Assembly: GCF_000328685.1 (NCBI RefSeq)
Contig: NC_019974.1
Span: 2,595,001 to 2,659,000 of the forward strand
Direction: 5' to 3'
From: Natronococcus occultus SP4
Lineage (GTDB): Archaea; Halobacteriota; Halobacteria; Halobacteriales; Natrialbaceae
DNA: 64,000 nucleotides
The translations under genes were made by a program, and so were the position numbers. Positions 27,409 through 35,361 of this stretch are shown here, one piece after another. The notes below the pieces were generated by a model. That model was not told the DNA's origin, did no database searches, and was given only the letters and a program-made list of their open reading frames with translations. Every line of letters begins with the position of its first letter. The first letter of the stretch is position 1.

Positions 27409-28636
27409 TCAGATCTGCACCTCCTCTCGCCGGCGCTCGACGCCGGCCTCCTCGGCGAACCGCTCCAGGTCATCGACCGTGATACGACGTTTCTCCGCGC
27501 CGTAGTCCTTGACGCGGCGGGTAACCGTTCGCACCTCGTCGTCGGTGGGCTCGTACCCGCGCTCCTCCAAGCGTTCGCGGACCGAGTGAGTCCCGGTGTG
27601 TTTCCCCATGACCAGTCGGCGCGTCGCGCCGACCATCTCCGGGGTCATCACGCCGGGTTCGAAGGTGTCGGAGTTCTCGATGACGCCCGCGGCGTGGATC
27701 CCGCTCTCGTGGGAGAAGGCGTTGTCGCCGACGACGGGTTTGTTCCCCGGCGTCTCGATCGAACTCTTCTCCTCGACGAGTTCCGAGAGCTCCACGATGC
27801 GGGTCGTATCGATCCCCGTATCACACTGGTAGACCGACTCGACGGCCATCACGAACTCCTCGTAGGCGGCGTTACCGGCCCGCTCGCCGATCGAGTTGAC
27901 CGAGACCTGCGCCTGATCGGCGCCCGCCTCGATGCCCGACAGGGCGTTTGCGGTCGCCAGCCCGAAGTCGTCGTGAGTGTGGACGTCGACCCGTGCGTCG
28001 GTGTGTGCACAGACCTTCTCGATCATCGCCCGGAACCGGTTCGGCGTGGCGACGCCGCAGGTGTCCGGGATGTTGATCCAGTCGGTCCCTGCCTCGGAGA
28101 CCGCCTCGATCACGTCGATCAGGAACCCCTCGTCCGTTCGGGTCGCGTCCATCGGCGAGAACATACAGGTCGCCCCCGCCTCCGTGATCCGTTCGACCGA
28201 CTCGACGGCGCGCTGTACTACGTCCTCCCGGGTCGCGTGCATCGAGTCCTCGATCTGGACGTCGCTGGTGCTGACGAACGTATGCACCATCTCGACACCG
28301 GAATCCAGTGCGGCTTCGATGTCGTCGTCGACGACGCGGGCCAACCCGCAGGTGGTCGTCGACGTCGAGGACGCGATATCCCTGACCGCCTCGAACTCGG
28401 CCTCGGAGTTGACGGGGAAGCCGGCCTCGATGACGTGGGTCCCCATCTCGTCCAGGACGGAGGCGATCTCGCGTTTGTCGTCGTAGGAAAACGACGTGCC
28501 GGGCGACTGTTCGCCGTCCCGCAGCGTCGTATCGAAGACACGTGCTGACTCGATTTCGTCAGTGGAATCTAACGTGCCCTGGAAGAACTCGACCCCCCTG
28601 ACTGGTGTCAGAGGTCGGGTTGCCTTGTGAAGACAT
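27409..28636 (-). CDS. leuA: LeuA-type 2-isopropylmalate synthase, apparent frameshift near N-terminus
   Basis: The LeuA/homocitrate-synthase TIM barrel is clear: RVFDTTLRDGEQSPG (metal and catalytic residues), GTHVIEAGFPVNSE, DVHTHDDFGLATANA, NSIGERAGNA and GIHAAG. The frame with these motifs has no start codon before the internal Met at 28446, which would remove RDGEQSP. The properly placed ATG (28636, 30 bases below a TATA box) is in another frame, joined at a run of six G (28593-28598). Removing one G gives MSSQGNPTSDTSQG then VEFFQGTL and 408 residues. A sequence error, slippage or a true mutation are all possible. The C-terminal leucine-binding regulatory domain of long LeuA proteins is absent. 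Confidence 0.85.
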
Positions 28637-28663
28637 TGTATCTGAATCCGAGGATCGACGTCG

Positions 28664-28671
28664 TATATAAA
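28664..28671 (-). promoter_or_regulatory. TATA box of leuA
   Basis: The minus strand reads TTTATATA, a near-consensus haloarchaeal TATA box, centred about 31 bases upstream of the ATG at 28636. It predicts a transcript with a leader of only a few bases and supports that ATG, which is out of frame with the rest of leuA unless the G-run is corrected. Confidence 0.7.
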
Positions 28672-29044
28672 GCTGACGCTGCCCGCGGGACGGGAGACCG
28701 TGCCAGTCGTCCCGCCGTTCGAGACACGGGCGAAAACCGCAAGACATCAACGACCTATTACTGAACACAGATCCTATTATCATACCGCTCCCGACCCGAG
28801 CTTCCGCCGTCGTCCGCCCGACTCGACGACAAAATTCACGACTACTGGGCGGAAATTAAACTTGGATCGCTGGCGCGCGCCCCATGGTGGACAGTCGGTC
28901 AGTAACGGCGGGCAGTGACGTGCCATAATGGACGAACGAATAATAATTTCCATTCTCCTTCTGGAACGTACGTTAGTCGATCCGATACCGGAACGAAGCT
29001 ACTACTCGATCGCACAGAGTACAACGTCTTGCAACCGCCCGCAC
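28672..29044. other. Gene-free region between leuA promoter and the AsnC gene
   Basis: No gene is seen on either strand. It contains AT-rich patches (around 28751-28785 and 28936-28950) and the 10-base palindrome AACGTACGTT at 28965-28974. On the minus strand ATTATTATTCG near 28940 could terminate the AsnC transcript. An AsnC-family regulator commonly acts on neighbouring amino-acid genes, so part of the region could be a leuA operator, but no specific site is evident. Confidence 0.5.
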
Positions 29045-29638
29045 TCACTCGAGGGCGTCCCGGTGGGATTCGTACCGGTTCACGTACCGCTCCTCGCAGG
29101 AGGGACAACAGAACGTCTTGATCTCGCCGTCGATCGTCGCGGTCACGCCGTCGCCCGTAACCTGTTTCCCGCAAACGACACACTCGTGGGCGAACCCGGT
29201 CGCCGCCAGCGCGGAGACCCGCGCGGACCGGTTGAGCAGCGTCACGTCGTATCCCGACAGCGAGCCGAGATCGATCTCGTCGGCGAGCCACGAGCGGACG
29301 TCGGTTCCCGAGATCGTAGCGTGAACGAGGACGCGCCCGTCGCCCCCCTCGAAAACGTGTTCGACGCCCTCGAGCTCGCCCGCAGCGGCGTAGACATCCG
29401 CGACCGCCTCGGGAGCCGGCTCGAGCTCGACGAGCATCGAGACGTCGCCGTGGAGCCGCTCGCGGTCGATGTCGATCGTGAACTCCCGGATGATCCCCTG
29501 GCTCTCGAGTCGGGAGATCCGATCGGACACCGCCGGCGGCGTCAGATCGACCCGGTCGGCGATCTCCTTGTACGGTCGCCGGGCGTCGGTCGCCAACAGC
29601 TCGAGGATCTCCAGATCCGTCTCGTCGAGCTCGCGCAT
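29045..29638 (-). CDS. Lrp/AsnC-type regulator with C-terminal TRASH metal-binding domain
   Basis: 197 residues. An N-terminal winged helix (LDETDLEILELLATDARRPYKEIADRVDLTPPAVSDRIS, ~1-50) matches Lrp/AsnC. A central ligand/dimer domain follows (~60-130). The C-terminus (~150-190) has CVVCGKQV...FCCPSCEERY, a treble-clef TRASH domain thought to sense metals such as copper. This combination occurs in archaeal metal-responsive regulators. It is divergent from a ferritin-like gene, which it may control. The ATG at 29638 removes a long non-coding-like extension. Confidence 0.85.
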   Translation of the reverse strand: MRELDETDLEILELLATDARRPYKEIADRVDLTPPAVSDRISRLESQGIIREFTIDIDRERLHGDVSMLVELEPAPEAVADVYAAAGELEGVEHVFEGGDGRVLVHATISGTDVRSWLADEIDLGSLSGYDVTLLNRSARVSALAATGFAHECVVCGKQVTGDGVTATIDGEIKTFCCPSCEERYVNRYESHRDALE

Positions 29639-29764
29639 GGGTGTCGGTTGGGGTGCGGGCGTCAAGAGTGTACCGCGAGCGCGGATTCGGACGGCGACGG
29701 TTCGCACTGTGTCGCGAACGCGGGGTGTGAGAACTAAACCCCAGGTGGTGGTAGGGGCGCAGCG

Positions 29765-30220
29765 ATGTCCGAAGACGACGTTACGGACCTCCTGACGGAG
29801 GCCTACATCGACGAACTCGAGACAGTGATGAACTATCTGACCAACGCCATCGTGCTCGACGGGGTCCACGCCGAGGAGGTCAAATCGAGCCTCGCAGCCG
29901 ACGTCGACGAGGAGCTCGAGCACGCGCGGCTGCTTGGCAATCGACTCAAGCAGCTCGATCGGTCCCCGCCCGGCTCGGAGGCGTTCGAGGCCGGCCAGTC
30001 GAGTCTGCAGCCCCCCGAGGACACCACCGACGTCGAGTCGGTGATCGACGGCGTCCTCGAGGCCGAGGAGGACGCCCTGGAGACGTACCGGTCGCTGCTC
30101 GAGGCCGCCGAGGACGCGAACGATCCGATCACCGAGGACGTCGCGGTGACGATCCTCGCCGACGAAGAGGCCCACCGCACCGAGTTCCGCGGGTTCAAGA
30201 AGGAGTTTCCCCGGGACTGA
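29765..30220 (+). CDS. Ferritin-like domain protein
   Basis: 151 residues, predicted four-helix bundle. Carboxylate/His pairs at family positions include EELEHARLL (~58), EAEEDALETY and DEEAHRTEF (~138), as in ferritin-like diiron proteins. The likely role is iron storage, detoxification or oxidation; the exact class cannot be told. It starts 126 bases from the divergent AsnC-TRASH gene, with AACTAAACC as a TATA-like element ~30 bases upstream, inside a GGGGT...ACCCC inverted repeat (29722-29742) that could bind the regulator. Confidence 0.75.
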   Translation: MSEDDVTDLLTEAYIDELETVMNYLTNAIVLDGVHAEEVKSSLAADVDEELEHARLLGNRLKQLDRSPPGSEAFEAGQSSLQPPEDTTDVESVIDGVLEAEEDALETYRSLLEAAEDANDPITEDVAVTILADEEAHRTEFRGFKKEFPRD

Positions 30221-30330
30221 GTCCAACGCGGTACTGCGTTGCCGCCGACGGATCGTGGGCGGAACCAATCGACAGCGGACCGAGAGCTGTGAAGCGAACG
30301 TTTTTCTCGGCGCGCTTCGAGGCGTACCGT

Positions 30331-30621
30331 ATGAGCGATTTCGATCTCGACCTGCGAACCGTCGAGGAACATATCGACGAGGAGTTCGAGCTCGACGGCG
30401 AAATCGTCCTCGGCGTCCTCGACGGGACGACGCCCGCCGACGACTGGCTCGAGGCGGTTTCGACGGGGAACGTCCTCGTCCTCTGTGTCGAGGGCGAGGT
30501 CAACGAGCTGGCCTCCGGCTTCGCTCGCGACGTCAAGGAGTCGGGCGGCAACCTCATTCACTTCCGCGGCTTTCTGGTCGTCACCCCGCCGGGGATCGAC
30601 GTCAACACCGATCGGCTGTAG
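30331..30621 (+). CDS. Conserved haloarchaeal protein (DUF5779-like), function unknown
   Basis: 96 residues, acidic, with no signal or membrane segment. It has an alternating strand-helix pattern (GEIVLGVLDGTTPADDWLE, NVLVLCVEGEVNELASGFA, LIHFRGFLVVTPPGIDV) that suggests a small alpha/beta fold; the DUF5779 name is recalled, not searched. The ATG at 30331 follows GC-rich sequence without an obvious TATA box. No neighbour suggests a role. Confidence 0.6.
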   Translation: MSDFDLDLRTVEEHIDEEFELDGEIVLGVLDGTTPADDWLEAVSTGNVLVLCVEGEVNELASGFARDVKESGGNLIHFRGFLVVTPPGIDVNTDRL

Positions 30622-30771
30622 TCTGGTCTCTCGATCGGCGTCGAATCGCGTGCCTCGAGCGTCGGGGCTCGCCTTCGTCCTCGCGTGTCGTCACCGCGAA
30701 CCGTCACGGTGCCCAACGGATAGCCGCGTCGCTACGAGCGAGAACGCGAAAAGCGTCAGCGCAGAGAGAAC

Positions 30772-30948
30772 TTAGTTGTCGCCGGTCTTGGACTGCCACT
30801 CGTAGTCGCGGCGCTTGGCGGACTTGCCGAAGCCGCACGACGAGCAGACCTTCTTTTTCGTGTGGTAGGACTTCTCTCCGCAGCGACGACACTTCGTGTG
30901 GGTCGTCTTGTTCTTCTTTCCTTGGCTCGGGGTTCCTGCGCCAGTCAT
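30772..30948 (-). CDS. rpl37e: Large ribosomal subunit protein L37e
   Basis: 58 residues, rich in Lys, Arg and Ser. Zinc-binding [22 protein letters not shown]-type C4 cluster (two C-x2-C pairs, about residues 20-38) and the N-terminal [13 protein letters not shown] block match L37e. It binds 23S rRNA in the large subunit. Its ATG overlaps the end of the LSm gene by 4 bases (ATGA), the conserved archaeal LSm-L37e pair. Confidence 0.96.
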   Translation of the reverse strand: MTGAGTPSQGKKNKTTHTKCRRCGEKSYHTKKKVCSSCGFGKSAKRRDYEWQSKTGDN

Positions 30949-31172
30949 GGAGTGATCGAAACGACGTTATCGCCGCGTATAATCGTTGTGTCTTCGACCG
31001 GGTCCTCGTCGTCCACCTCGCGGTCGGCGGCTCTCGAGACGTCTTCGAGCACCAGGTTCATGTGCTGATCGTAGCCGGTGAGGTCGCCGACGTACTCGTC
31101 GCCGCTCTTGAGCCGCACGGTGACGCGTTCGCCGAGCGACGCCTCGAGGACGTCAAGCGGTCGTCCACTCAT
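30945..31172 (-). CDS. LSm: archaeal Sm-like RNA-binding protein
   Basis: 75 residues containing the Sm1 motif ([29 protein letters not shown]) and the Sm2 motif ([10 protein letters not shown]). Archaeal Lsm forms a heptameric ring that binds small RNAs and U-rich RNA. The acidic insert between the two motifs is typical of haloarchaea. It precedes and is translationally coupled to L37e. The ATG at 31172 gives [10 protein letters not shown]. Confidence 0.95.
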   Translation of the reverse strand: MSGRPLDVLEASLGERVTVRLKSGDEYVGDLTGYDQHMNLVLEDVSRAADREVDDEDPVEDTTIIRGDNVVSITP

Positions 31173-31296
31173 ACAAGACACCGCCAGTGATGGACACTTA
31201 ATCGTACCGGTCGCGACGCCCGTAGCCGCCCGCTCGTGGGTCTCCCTGCCACCCTCCAAGCCAAACGGCTAAGTGATCGCTCGTCGACTCCAGGAT

Positions 31297-31602
31297 ATGG
31301 GAGAGAAGAAGTTTACCCTCATCGAGCTCAATCTCCAGGGCGACCACCAGTTCGGGCCGCGAGCGATCGACGACGCGTTGCCCTTCGGGGAGAAGTACGG
31401 CGACGAGGATCTCGAGGAGGAACTCGCCGACGAGGACCTCGAGGACGCCGAGGACTCCGGCGGGAAAGGCGGTGCGATCGGCGCACTGCTCGCGCTGGCC
31501 GTCCTCGTCGCGCTTGGCGTCGCGGCCAGGAAGTACGCCGGCGACGACGAGGACGACGCGGAGTTCCCCGAGGACGAACAGCCCGACGTCGTTGTCAACT
31601 AA
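31297..31602 (+). CDS. Small single-pass membrane protein, function unknown
   Basis: 101 residues. The N-terminal half is soluble and beta-like (KKFTLIELNLQGDHQFG), followed by an acidic linker (EDLEEELADEDLED), one hydrophobic helix (IGALLALAVLVALGVAARKY, ~68-87) and a short acidic tail. It has no signal peptide, so the N-terminus is probably cytoplasmic. The ATG at 31297 lies 43 bases before the next gene's transcript region on the same strand. No function can be assigned. Confidence 0.6.
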   Translation: MGEKKFTLIELNLQGDHQFGPRAIDDALPFGEKYGDEDLEEELADEDLEDAEDSGGKGGAIGALLALAVLVALGVAARKYAGDDEDDAEFPEDEQPDVVVN

Positions 31603-31645
31603 CGCGAGCCGAACCCTTTTGCGTTCGCTGCCCGTAGATTTGGGC

Positions 31646-32602
31646 GTGAACCTTTATCGTAGTGCCCGCGCGGTCGCCGGTGCCTCCGGCGACAGCGTGA
31701 TCGACTGGCAGTCGGCCGCCGAGGGGGCGAAGGCGGCGACCGACCCCGGCTCGCTCGACCTCGAGCCCGGCGAGCGCGAGGCCTACGCCCGCGACGTGCG
31801 CGAGGCCCGCGCCGCGGTGCGGTCGGTTTCCGGTGCCGAGTTCGACGTTCCCGACACGGTCGAGATCCAGAACCGCCACCACTGGATCGACGCCAACGTC
31901 GAGACGTTCCAGCGGGTCATGGGTGCCCTCGAAACCCCCACCGGGACCTTCCCCGGCGTCGCGCGCACGATCAACACGGGGACGATGACCGTGCTGTTGG
32001 CGTTTCTGGGACGGAACGTGCTGGGGCAGTACGATCCGCTTTTGCTCGCGGACACTCCTGACGAGGACCACGCGCTCTACTTCGTCCGACCCAACATCCA
32101 CAAGGCTGCCGACACGCTCGAGGTCGACGTCGACCGGTTCCGCCGCTGGATCGCGTTCCACGAGGTGACTCACGCCGCCGAGTTCGGCGCGGCGCCGTGG
32201 CTCTCGGACCACCTCGAGGAGCGGATGCGAGATGGGGTCGCCGACCTCTCGACGGGTTCGTTCAACAAGGCGGCGTTCAAGGACCTCGACGCGGCGATGA
32301 CTGTCGTCGAGGGGTACGCCGAGCTGTTGATGGACCACGCCTTCGACGGCGAGTACGAGGACCTCCGGCGCAAGCTCGACGCCCGTCGGCAGGGTCGGGG
32401 ACCGCTCCAGAAGCTGTTCCGGCAGCTGCTCGGGCTCGGCCTCAAGGAACGCCAGTACGAGCGCGGGAAGAACTTCTTCGAGCACGTCGTCGCGGTGCGA
32501 GACGTCGAGACCGCTGCCCTGGTCTGGGAGCGTCCCGAGAACCTCCCGACCCACGACGAACTCGACTCGCCGGGGCTGTGGATCCGACGAATGGAGCGCT
32601 GA
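31646..32602 (+). CDS. DUF2342-type zinc metalloprotease-like protein
   Basis: 318 residues with the HExxH zinc motif HEVTHAAEFGAAPWL (~residue 173) in a pattern of the DUF2342/F420-associated hydrolase family. These proteins are mostly known from actinobacteria and haloarchaea and their substrates are unknown. A later Glu-rich helix (VVEGYAELLMDHAF) may supply a third ligand. GTG at 31646 starts VNLYRSAR. It has no signal peptide. Confidence 0.8.
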   Translation: MNLYRSARAVAGASGDSVIDWQSAAEGAKAATDPGSLDLEPGEREAYARDVREARAAVRSVSGAEFDVPDTVEIQNRHHWIDANVETFQRVMGALETPTGTFPGVARTINTGTMTVLLAFLGRNVLGQYDPLLLADTPDEDHALYFVRPNIHKAADTLEVDVDRFRRWIAFHEVTHAAEFGAAPWLSDHLEERMRDGVADLSTGSFNKAAFKDLDAAMTVVEGYAELLMDHAFDGEYEDLRRKLDARRQGRGPLQKLFRQLLGLGLKERQYERGKNFFEHVVAVRDVETAALVWERPENLPTHDELDSPGLWIRRMER

Positions 32603-32652
32603 GGCCGCTCGCAACCGACAGTTTTCGACCTCGCCGTTCAGTTTCGGGGACG

Positions 32653-32874
32653 CTACTCCAGGATCCAGTGGAGATACCAGAGCAGCCCGCCTCCCGCCAC
32701 CAGCCCGACGCCCATCGCCAGCCCGATCTGCGGTAGCGCGGCGCCCCCCTGGAGCGCGATCAGCCCGCAGGAGACCGCGACCAGCAGGACGAACGCGATC
32801 CCGAGGCGGGTCGAGGGAGCCGTCAGGACGCTCGTCTTCGGCGAGCGTCGGTCGGGGCCCCGGCCCCGGCTCAT
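32653..32874 (-). CDS. Small two-helix membrane protein, function unknown
   Basis: 73 residues: a basic N-terminus (RGRGPDRRSPKTS) and two hydrophobic helices (about residues 20-40 and 46-70). Its ATG overlaps the end of the upstream SnoaL-like gene by 4 bases, so the two are co-translated. It may be a membrane partner of that protein, but nothing identifies a function. Confidence 0.6.
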   Translation of the reverse strand: MSRGRGPDRRSPKTSVLTAPSTRLGIAFVLLVAVSCGLIALQGGAALPQIGLAMGVGLVAGGGLLWYLHWILE

Positions 32875-33296
32875 ATTTCGTCGGCCGTGCTGACGTGCAT
32901 CGTCCGGAACAGCCACGCGGGAGCGTCGTCGCTCGTATCGCCCGTTTTCGATCCCGACTCGACGGCCTCGGGACGAACCAGTGTCCCGCTCCAGCGCGTG
33001 TCGAACCGACGATCCGCCCCGGCTTCCGTGTCGGTCCAGGCCATCGTTACCTCGTCGGCGAACGTGGCGTACGCCCCGTCCTCGGCGATCGAGAGCCGAT
33101 GGCTCTCGACGGACCAGTCGGTCGTCGTCTCGGTCTGGCTCTCGAGAGCGTCGGCGACGGCCTCGTAGCCGAAGGCCGCCTCGCTGATTCCGAACTTCGT
33201 CGTCGAGGCGCTCTCGAGAAAGTACGGCGGCAGGGGCTTGCCCCGCCGGAGCGCCTCGTAGTACTCGCGGACGACGGCCGCGGCTTTGTCGCTCAT
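32871..33296 (-). CDS. SnoaL/NTF2-like domain protein
   Basis: 141 residues with the NTF2-like cone pattern: an N-terminal helix (AAAVVREYYEALRRG), strands with SAST and DWSVESHRLSI, and a C-terminal set of strands (TRWSGTLVR, WLFRTMHVSTAD). The fold serves diverse ligand-binding and enzymatic roles. No catalytic residues are obvious. It overlaps the downstream 73-aa membrane gene by 4 bases. Start ATG at 33296. Confidence 0.65.
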   Translation of the reverse strand: MSDKAAAVVREYYEALRRGKPLPPYFLESASTTKFGISEAAFGYEAVADALESQTETTTDWSVESHRLSIAEDGAYATFADEVTMAWTDTEAGADRRFDTRWSGTLVRPEAVESGSKTGDTSDDAPAWLFRTMHVSTADEI

Positions 33297-33370
33297 ACCG
33301 TACGCTGTCGGCGTCAGTCGCCAAAGGCTCACCGGACGCAGTCGCAGGCGTCGCCGTCGAGCACGGCTCC

Positions 33371-33922
33371 TCACATAAAACCGCGATCGACCGCGTCGGT
33401 CTCGATGAGATCGTCGAGTTCGGCGTTCAACAGCTCGTCGGCCTCCTCGAACCGGTCTGCGAGGTCCTCGAGCTCGTCGGGACGGTCGTACTGGTCGTAC
33501 TCCATCGGCCCGAAGGCGGGGCTCTCGATCGCCTCCATAACGTCGTCGAACAGGTCCTGGGGCCGGGTCGGCGCGTCGGAGTGGGTCTCGAGGACGGTCT
33601 CCAGTCGCTTCGAGACCGTTTCGACGTGGTCCTCGTCCTCCGGCGGGGACTGGACCGCGAAGCGCCCGCCCGAGTCGCGTTCGGGGAGAAAGGCACCGAT
33701 CTCGTCGTCGAGGCTGCGGGCCACTTTCGTCCCGACGCCCCGCACCTCGAAGGGGTTTTTCGCGTACGTCTTGAGGAAGAACACTCCCGCCCGGGGATGC
33801 GCGAGGTACATGTCCTCGCCGACGCCGCCGGCCCGGTCGCCGGCGACCGCCCGCCAGTCCTCGGGGTCGACGCTGCGCTCGGTGACGTCCTCGAGCACGT
33901 CCTGCCACTCACGAATCCGCAT
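33371..33922 (-). CDS. Conserved haloarchaeal protein, function unknown
   Basis: 183 residues, highly acidic. The first half (VLEDVTERSVDPEDWRAVAGDRAGGVGEDMYLAHP) looks compact and structured, with VFFLKTYAKNPFEVRGVGTKVARSL in the middle. The C-terminal third is helical and acidic and may be disordered. It has no signal peptide or membrane segment. I do not recognise the family. Confidence 0.6.
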   Translation of the reverse strand: MRIREWQDVLEDVTERSVDPEDWRAVAGDRAGGVGEDMYLAHPRAGVFFLKTYAKNPFEVRGVGTKVARSLDDEIGAFLPERDSGGRFAVQSPPEDEDHVETVSKRLETVLETHSDAPTRPQDLFDDVMEAIESPAFGPMEYDQYDRPDELEDLADRFEEADELLNAELDDLIETDAVDRGFM

Positions 33923-34034
33923 ACTGCACGCTTGTCGCGGGGACAGAATGAACGTATCGGTTGCCCCGACTTCGGCGCGGAACCGAAAGGAATACGATCG
34001 CGCTCCCGACAGCACACGCAACCGCCGAGTTCAG

Positions 34035-34280
34035 ATGGCCACACCTCGACGCCCGTCGTTTCACGACCTGTTTCGAACCGAACCCGTCCGGAGTACGCTG
34101 CTCGCGGTCGGCCCGATCGCGCTGGCGGTCGGCCAGCTGGTAAACGGCTACGTCAACGGTCTCTCACCGATCGTGACCCTCGCCTTCGCACTCGTCATGA
34201 TCGCGTTCGCCGCCGTGGCCACTGGCCACCACGCGGCGCAGTACCGTCGTCGCCGGCTCGAGGCCGACCTCGAGCGCTGA
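34035..34280 (+). CDS. Small two-helix membrane protein, function unknown
   Basis: 81 residues with two hydrophobic helices (~20-40 and ~43-62) and a basic C-terminal tail (HHAAQYRRRRLEADLER). The positive residues suggest both ends face the cytoplasm. It is divergent from the 183-aa gene by 112 bases and followed by an unrelated small gene. No function can be assigned. Confidence 0.6.
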   Translation: MATPRRPSFHDLFRTEPVRSTLLAVGPIALAVGQLVNGYVNGLSPIVTLAFALVMIAFAAVATGHHAAQYRRRRLEADLER

Positions 34281-34337
34281 ACGACGTCCTCGCCGACCGA
34301 TAGTTATTCCTCGTGAGCGACGGGACCACCGAGCCGA

Positions 34338-34643
34338 ATGATCGGGACGGGACCGACTCGAGAGATCGTCGACTGGGAACGAACCACCGAGGACGGGACG
34401 ACGGTGTATGTCATCGAGTACGACGAGCCCGTTCCCGAACCCTCCCTTCGCTCGGGAACTCTGTTCGGCGCCAGCAGCGGCGGCACGGTTCCGGAAGCCG
34501 ACCGTCGGATCACCCTCCCCGACGGGGAGCAGCTGCCCGCCGACGAGGTCGTCTTCGACGCGGACGGGGCCGTCCTCGAGGTCCGCCACGAGGGGTCGTC
34601 GCTGCTTCGTCGGATCCGTCGGACGCTGTTCCCCTGGTGGTAG
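34338..34643 (+). CDS. Small haloarchaeal protein, function unknown
   Basis: 101 residues with beta-rich composition (TTVYVIEYDEPVPEP, ADEVVFDADGAVLEVRH) and a basic, aromatic C-terminus (LLRRIRRTLFPWW) that could touch the membrane surface. It has no transmembrane helix. The ATG at 34338 starts MIGTGPTRE. I do not recognise the family; composition and position between real genes support coding. Confidence 0.55.
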   Translation: MIGTGPTREIVDWERTTEDGTTVYVIEYDEPVPEPSLRSGTLFGASSGGTVPEADRRITLPDGEQLPADEVVFDADGAVLEVRHEGSSLLRRIRRTLFPWW

Positions 34644-34690
34644 GCGTCGTGACAGCTGCGCGCTCGGTCAGACCGACACGAGTTGGACCG

Positions 34691-35206
34691 CTACGGTGTC
34701 TCGGCGTCGGGTTCGGTCATGATCGACCGCGCCTCTCGGGCTTCGTAGGCGTTGTAGCCGGCCAACCCCGCGATAAGCAGGCCCGAAGCCAGTGTGCTCC
34801 AGAACCCGTTCGTCATCCCGAGTAGCGCCGGTGCGACGATCAACCAGATCCCAAGGATCGCGACCAAGGAGCCAACGCCGATCGAAAGGGGAACGTCGTT
34901 GGCGAGCCGGTAGTAGTTGTAGGTTCCCGCGACGAAGACGACCGCGCCGACGAGGACGTTGTTCCACAGTTCGGCCGCGGCGAAGTCGTACAGCAGGACC
35001 GAGAGCGCGACCCAGGCGCCGAGCGCGGCGACGATCGCGCTGATAAAGGGCGTGTGGCGCCGTCGCTCCTCGTTGGAGATCTGGGTGGACTCGTCCCGGG
35101 GGTCCCGGCCGCGGTCGTCGCGGTCGCCGGCGCCGGTGCCCGACTCGACCTCGGTTGGGGTTCGGTCCTCGGGGTCGTCACTGTTGGAGTTACTCATGGT
35201 GCTCAT
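34691..35206 (-). CDS. SPW-repeat membrane protein
   Basis: 171 residues. The first ~50 residues are charged and disordered (DRDDRGRDPRDE), then four hydrophobic helices follow (HTPFISAIVAALGAWVALSVLL; NNVLVGAVVFVAGTYNYY; GVGSLVAILGIWLIVAPALLG; LASGLLIAGLAGYNAYEA). The paired helix repeats resemble SPW-repeat proteins of unknown function. The ATG at 35206 (MSTMSN) is chosen; a second ATG lies 3 codons later. Confidence 0.7.
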   Translation of the reverse strand: MSTMSNSNSDDPEDRTPTEVESGTGAGDRDDRGRDPRDESTQISNEERRRHTPFISAIVAALGAWVALSVLLYDFAAAELWNNVLVGAVVFVAGTYNYYRLANDVPLSIGVGSLVAILGIWLIVAPALLGMTNGFWSTLASGLLIAGLAGYNAYEAREARSIMTEPDAETP

Positions 35207-35361
35207 GGGTTCGCCTCGAGGTTCCAAAAGGGCCGCGACCGTTACAGTGAGCGAACGGGGAAGACCGGGGGTAATACGGCGTTACGTCCGGGATGGCGAC
35301 GGTGATTGCGTCCGCAACCGTGACCGATACCGTTTTTGACGCCTCGGTCCTGACCATAGGC

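Noticed and set aside
28446-28448. The internal Met at 28446 as the leuA start
   Set aside because: Starting there would delete the RDGEQSP catalytic segment that lies in frame upstream, so the true N-terminus must be further upstream.
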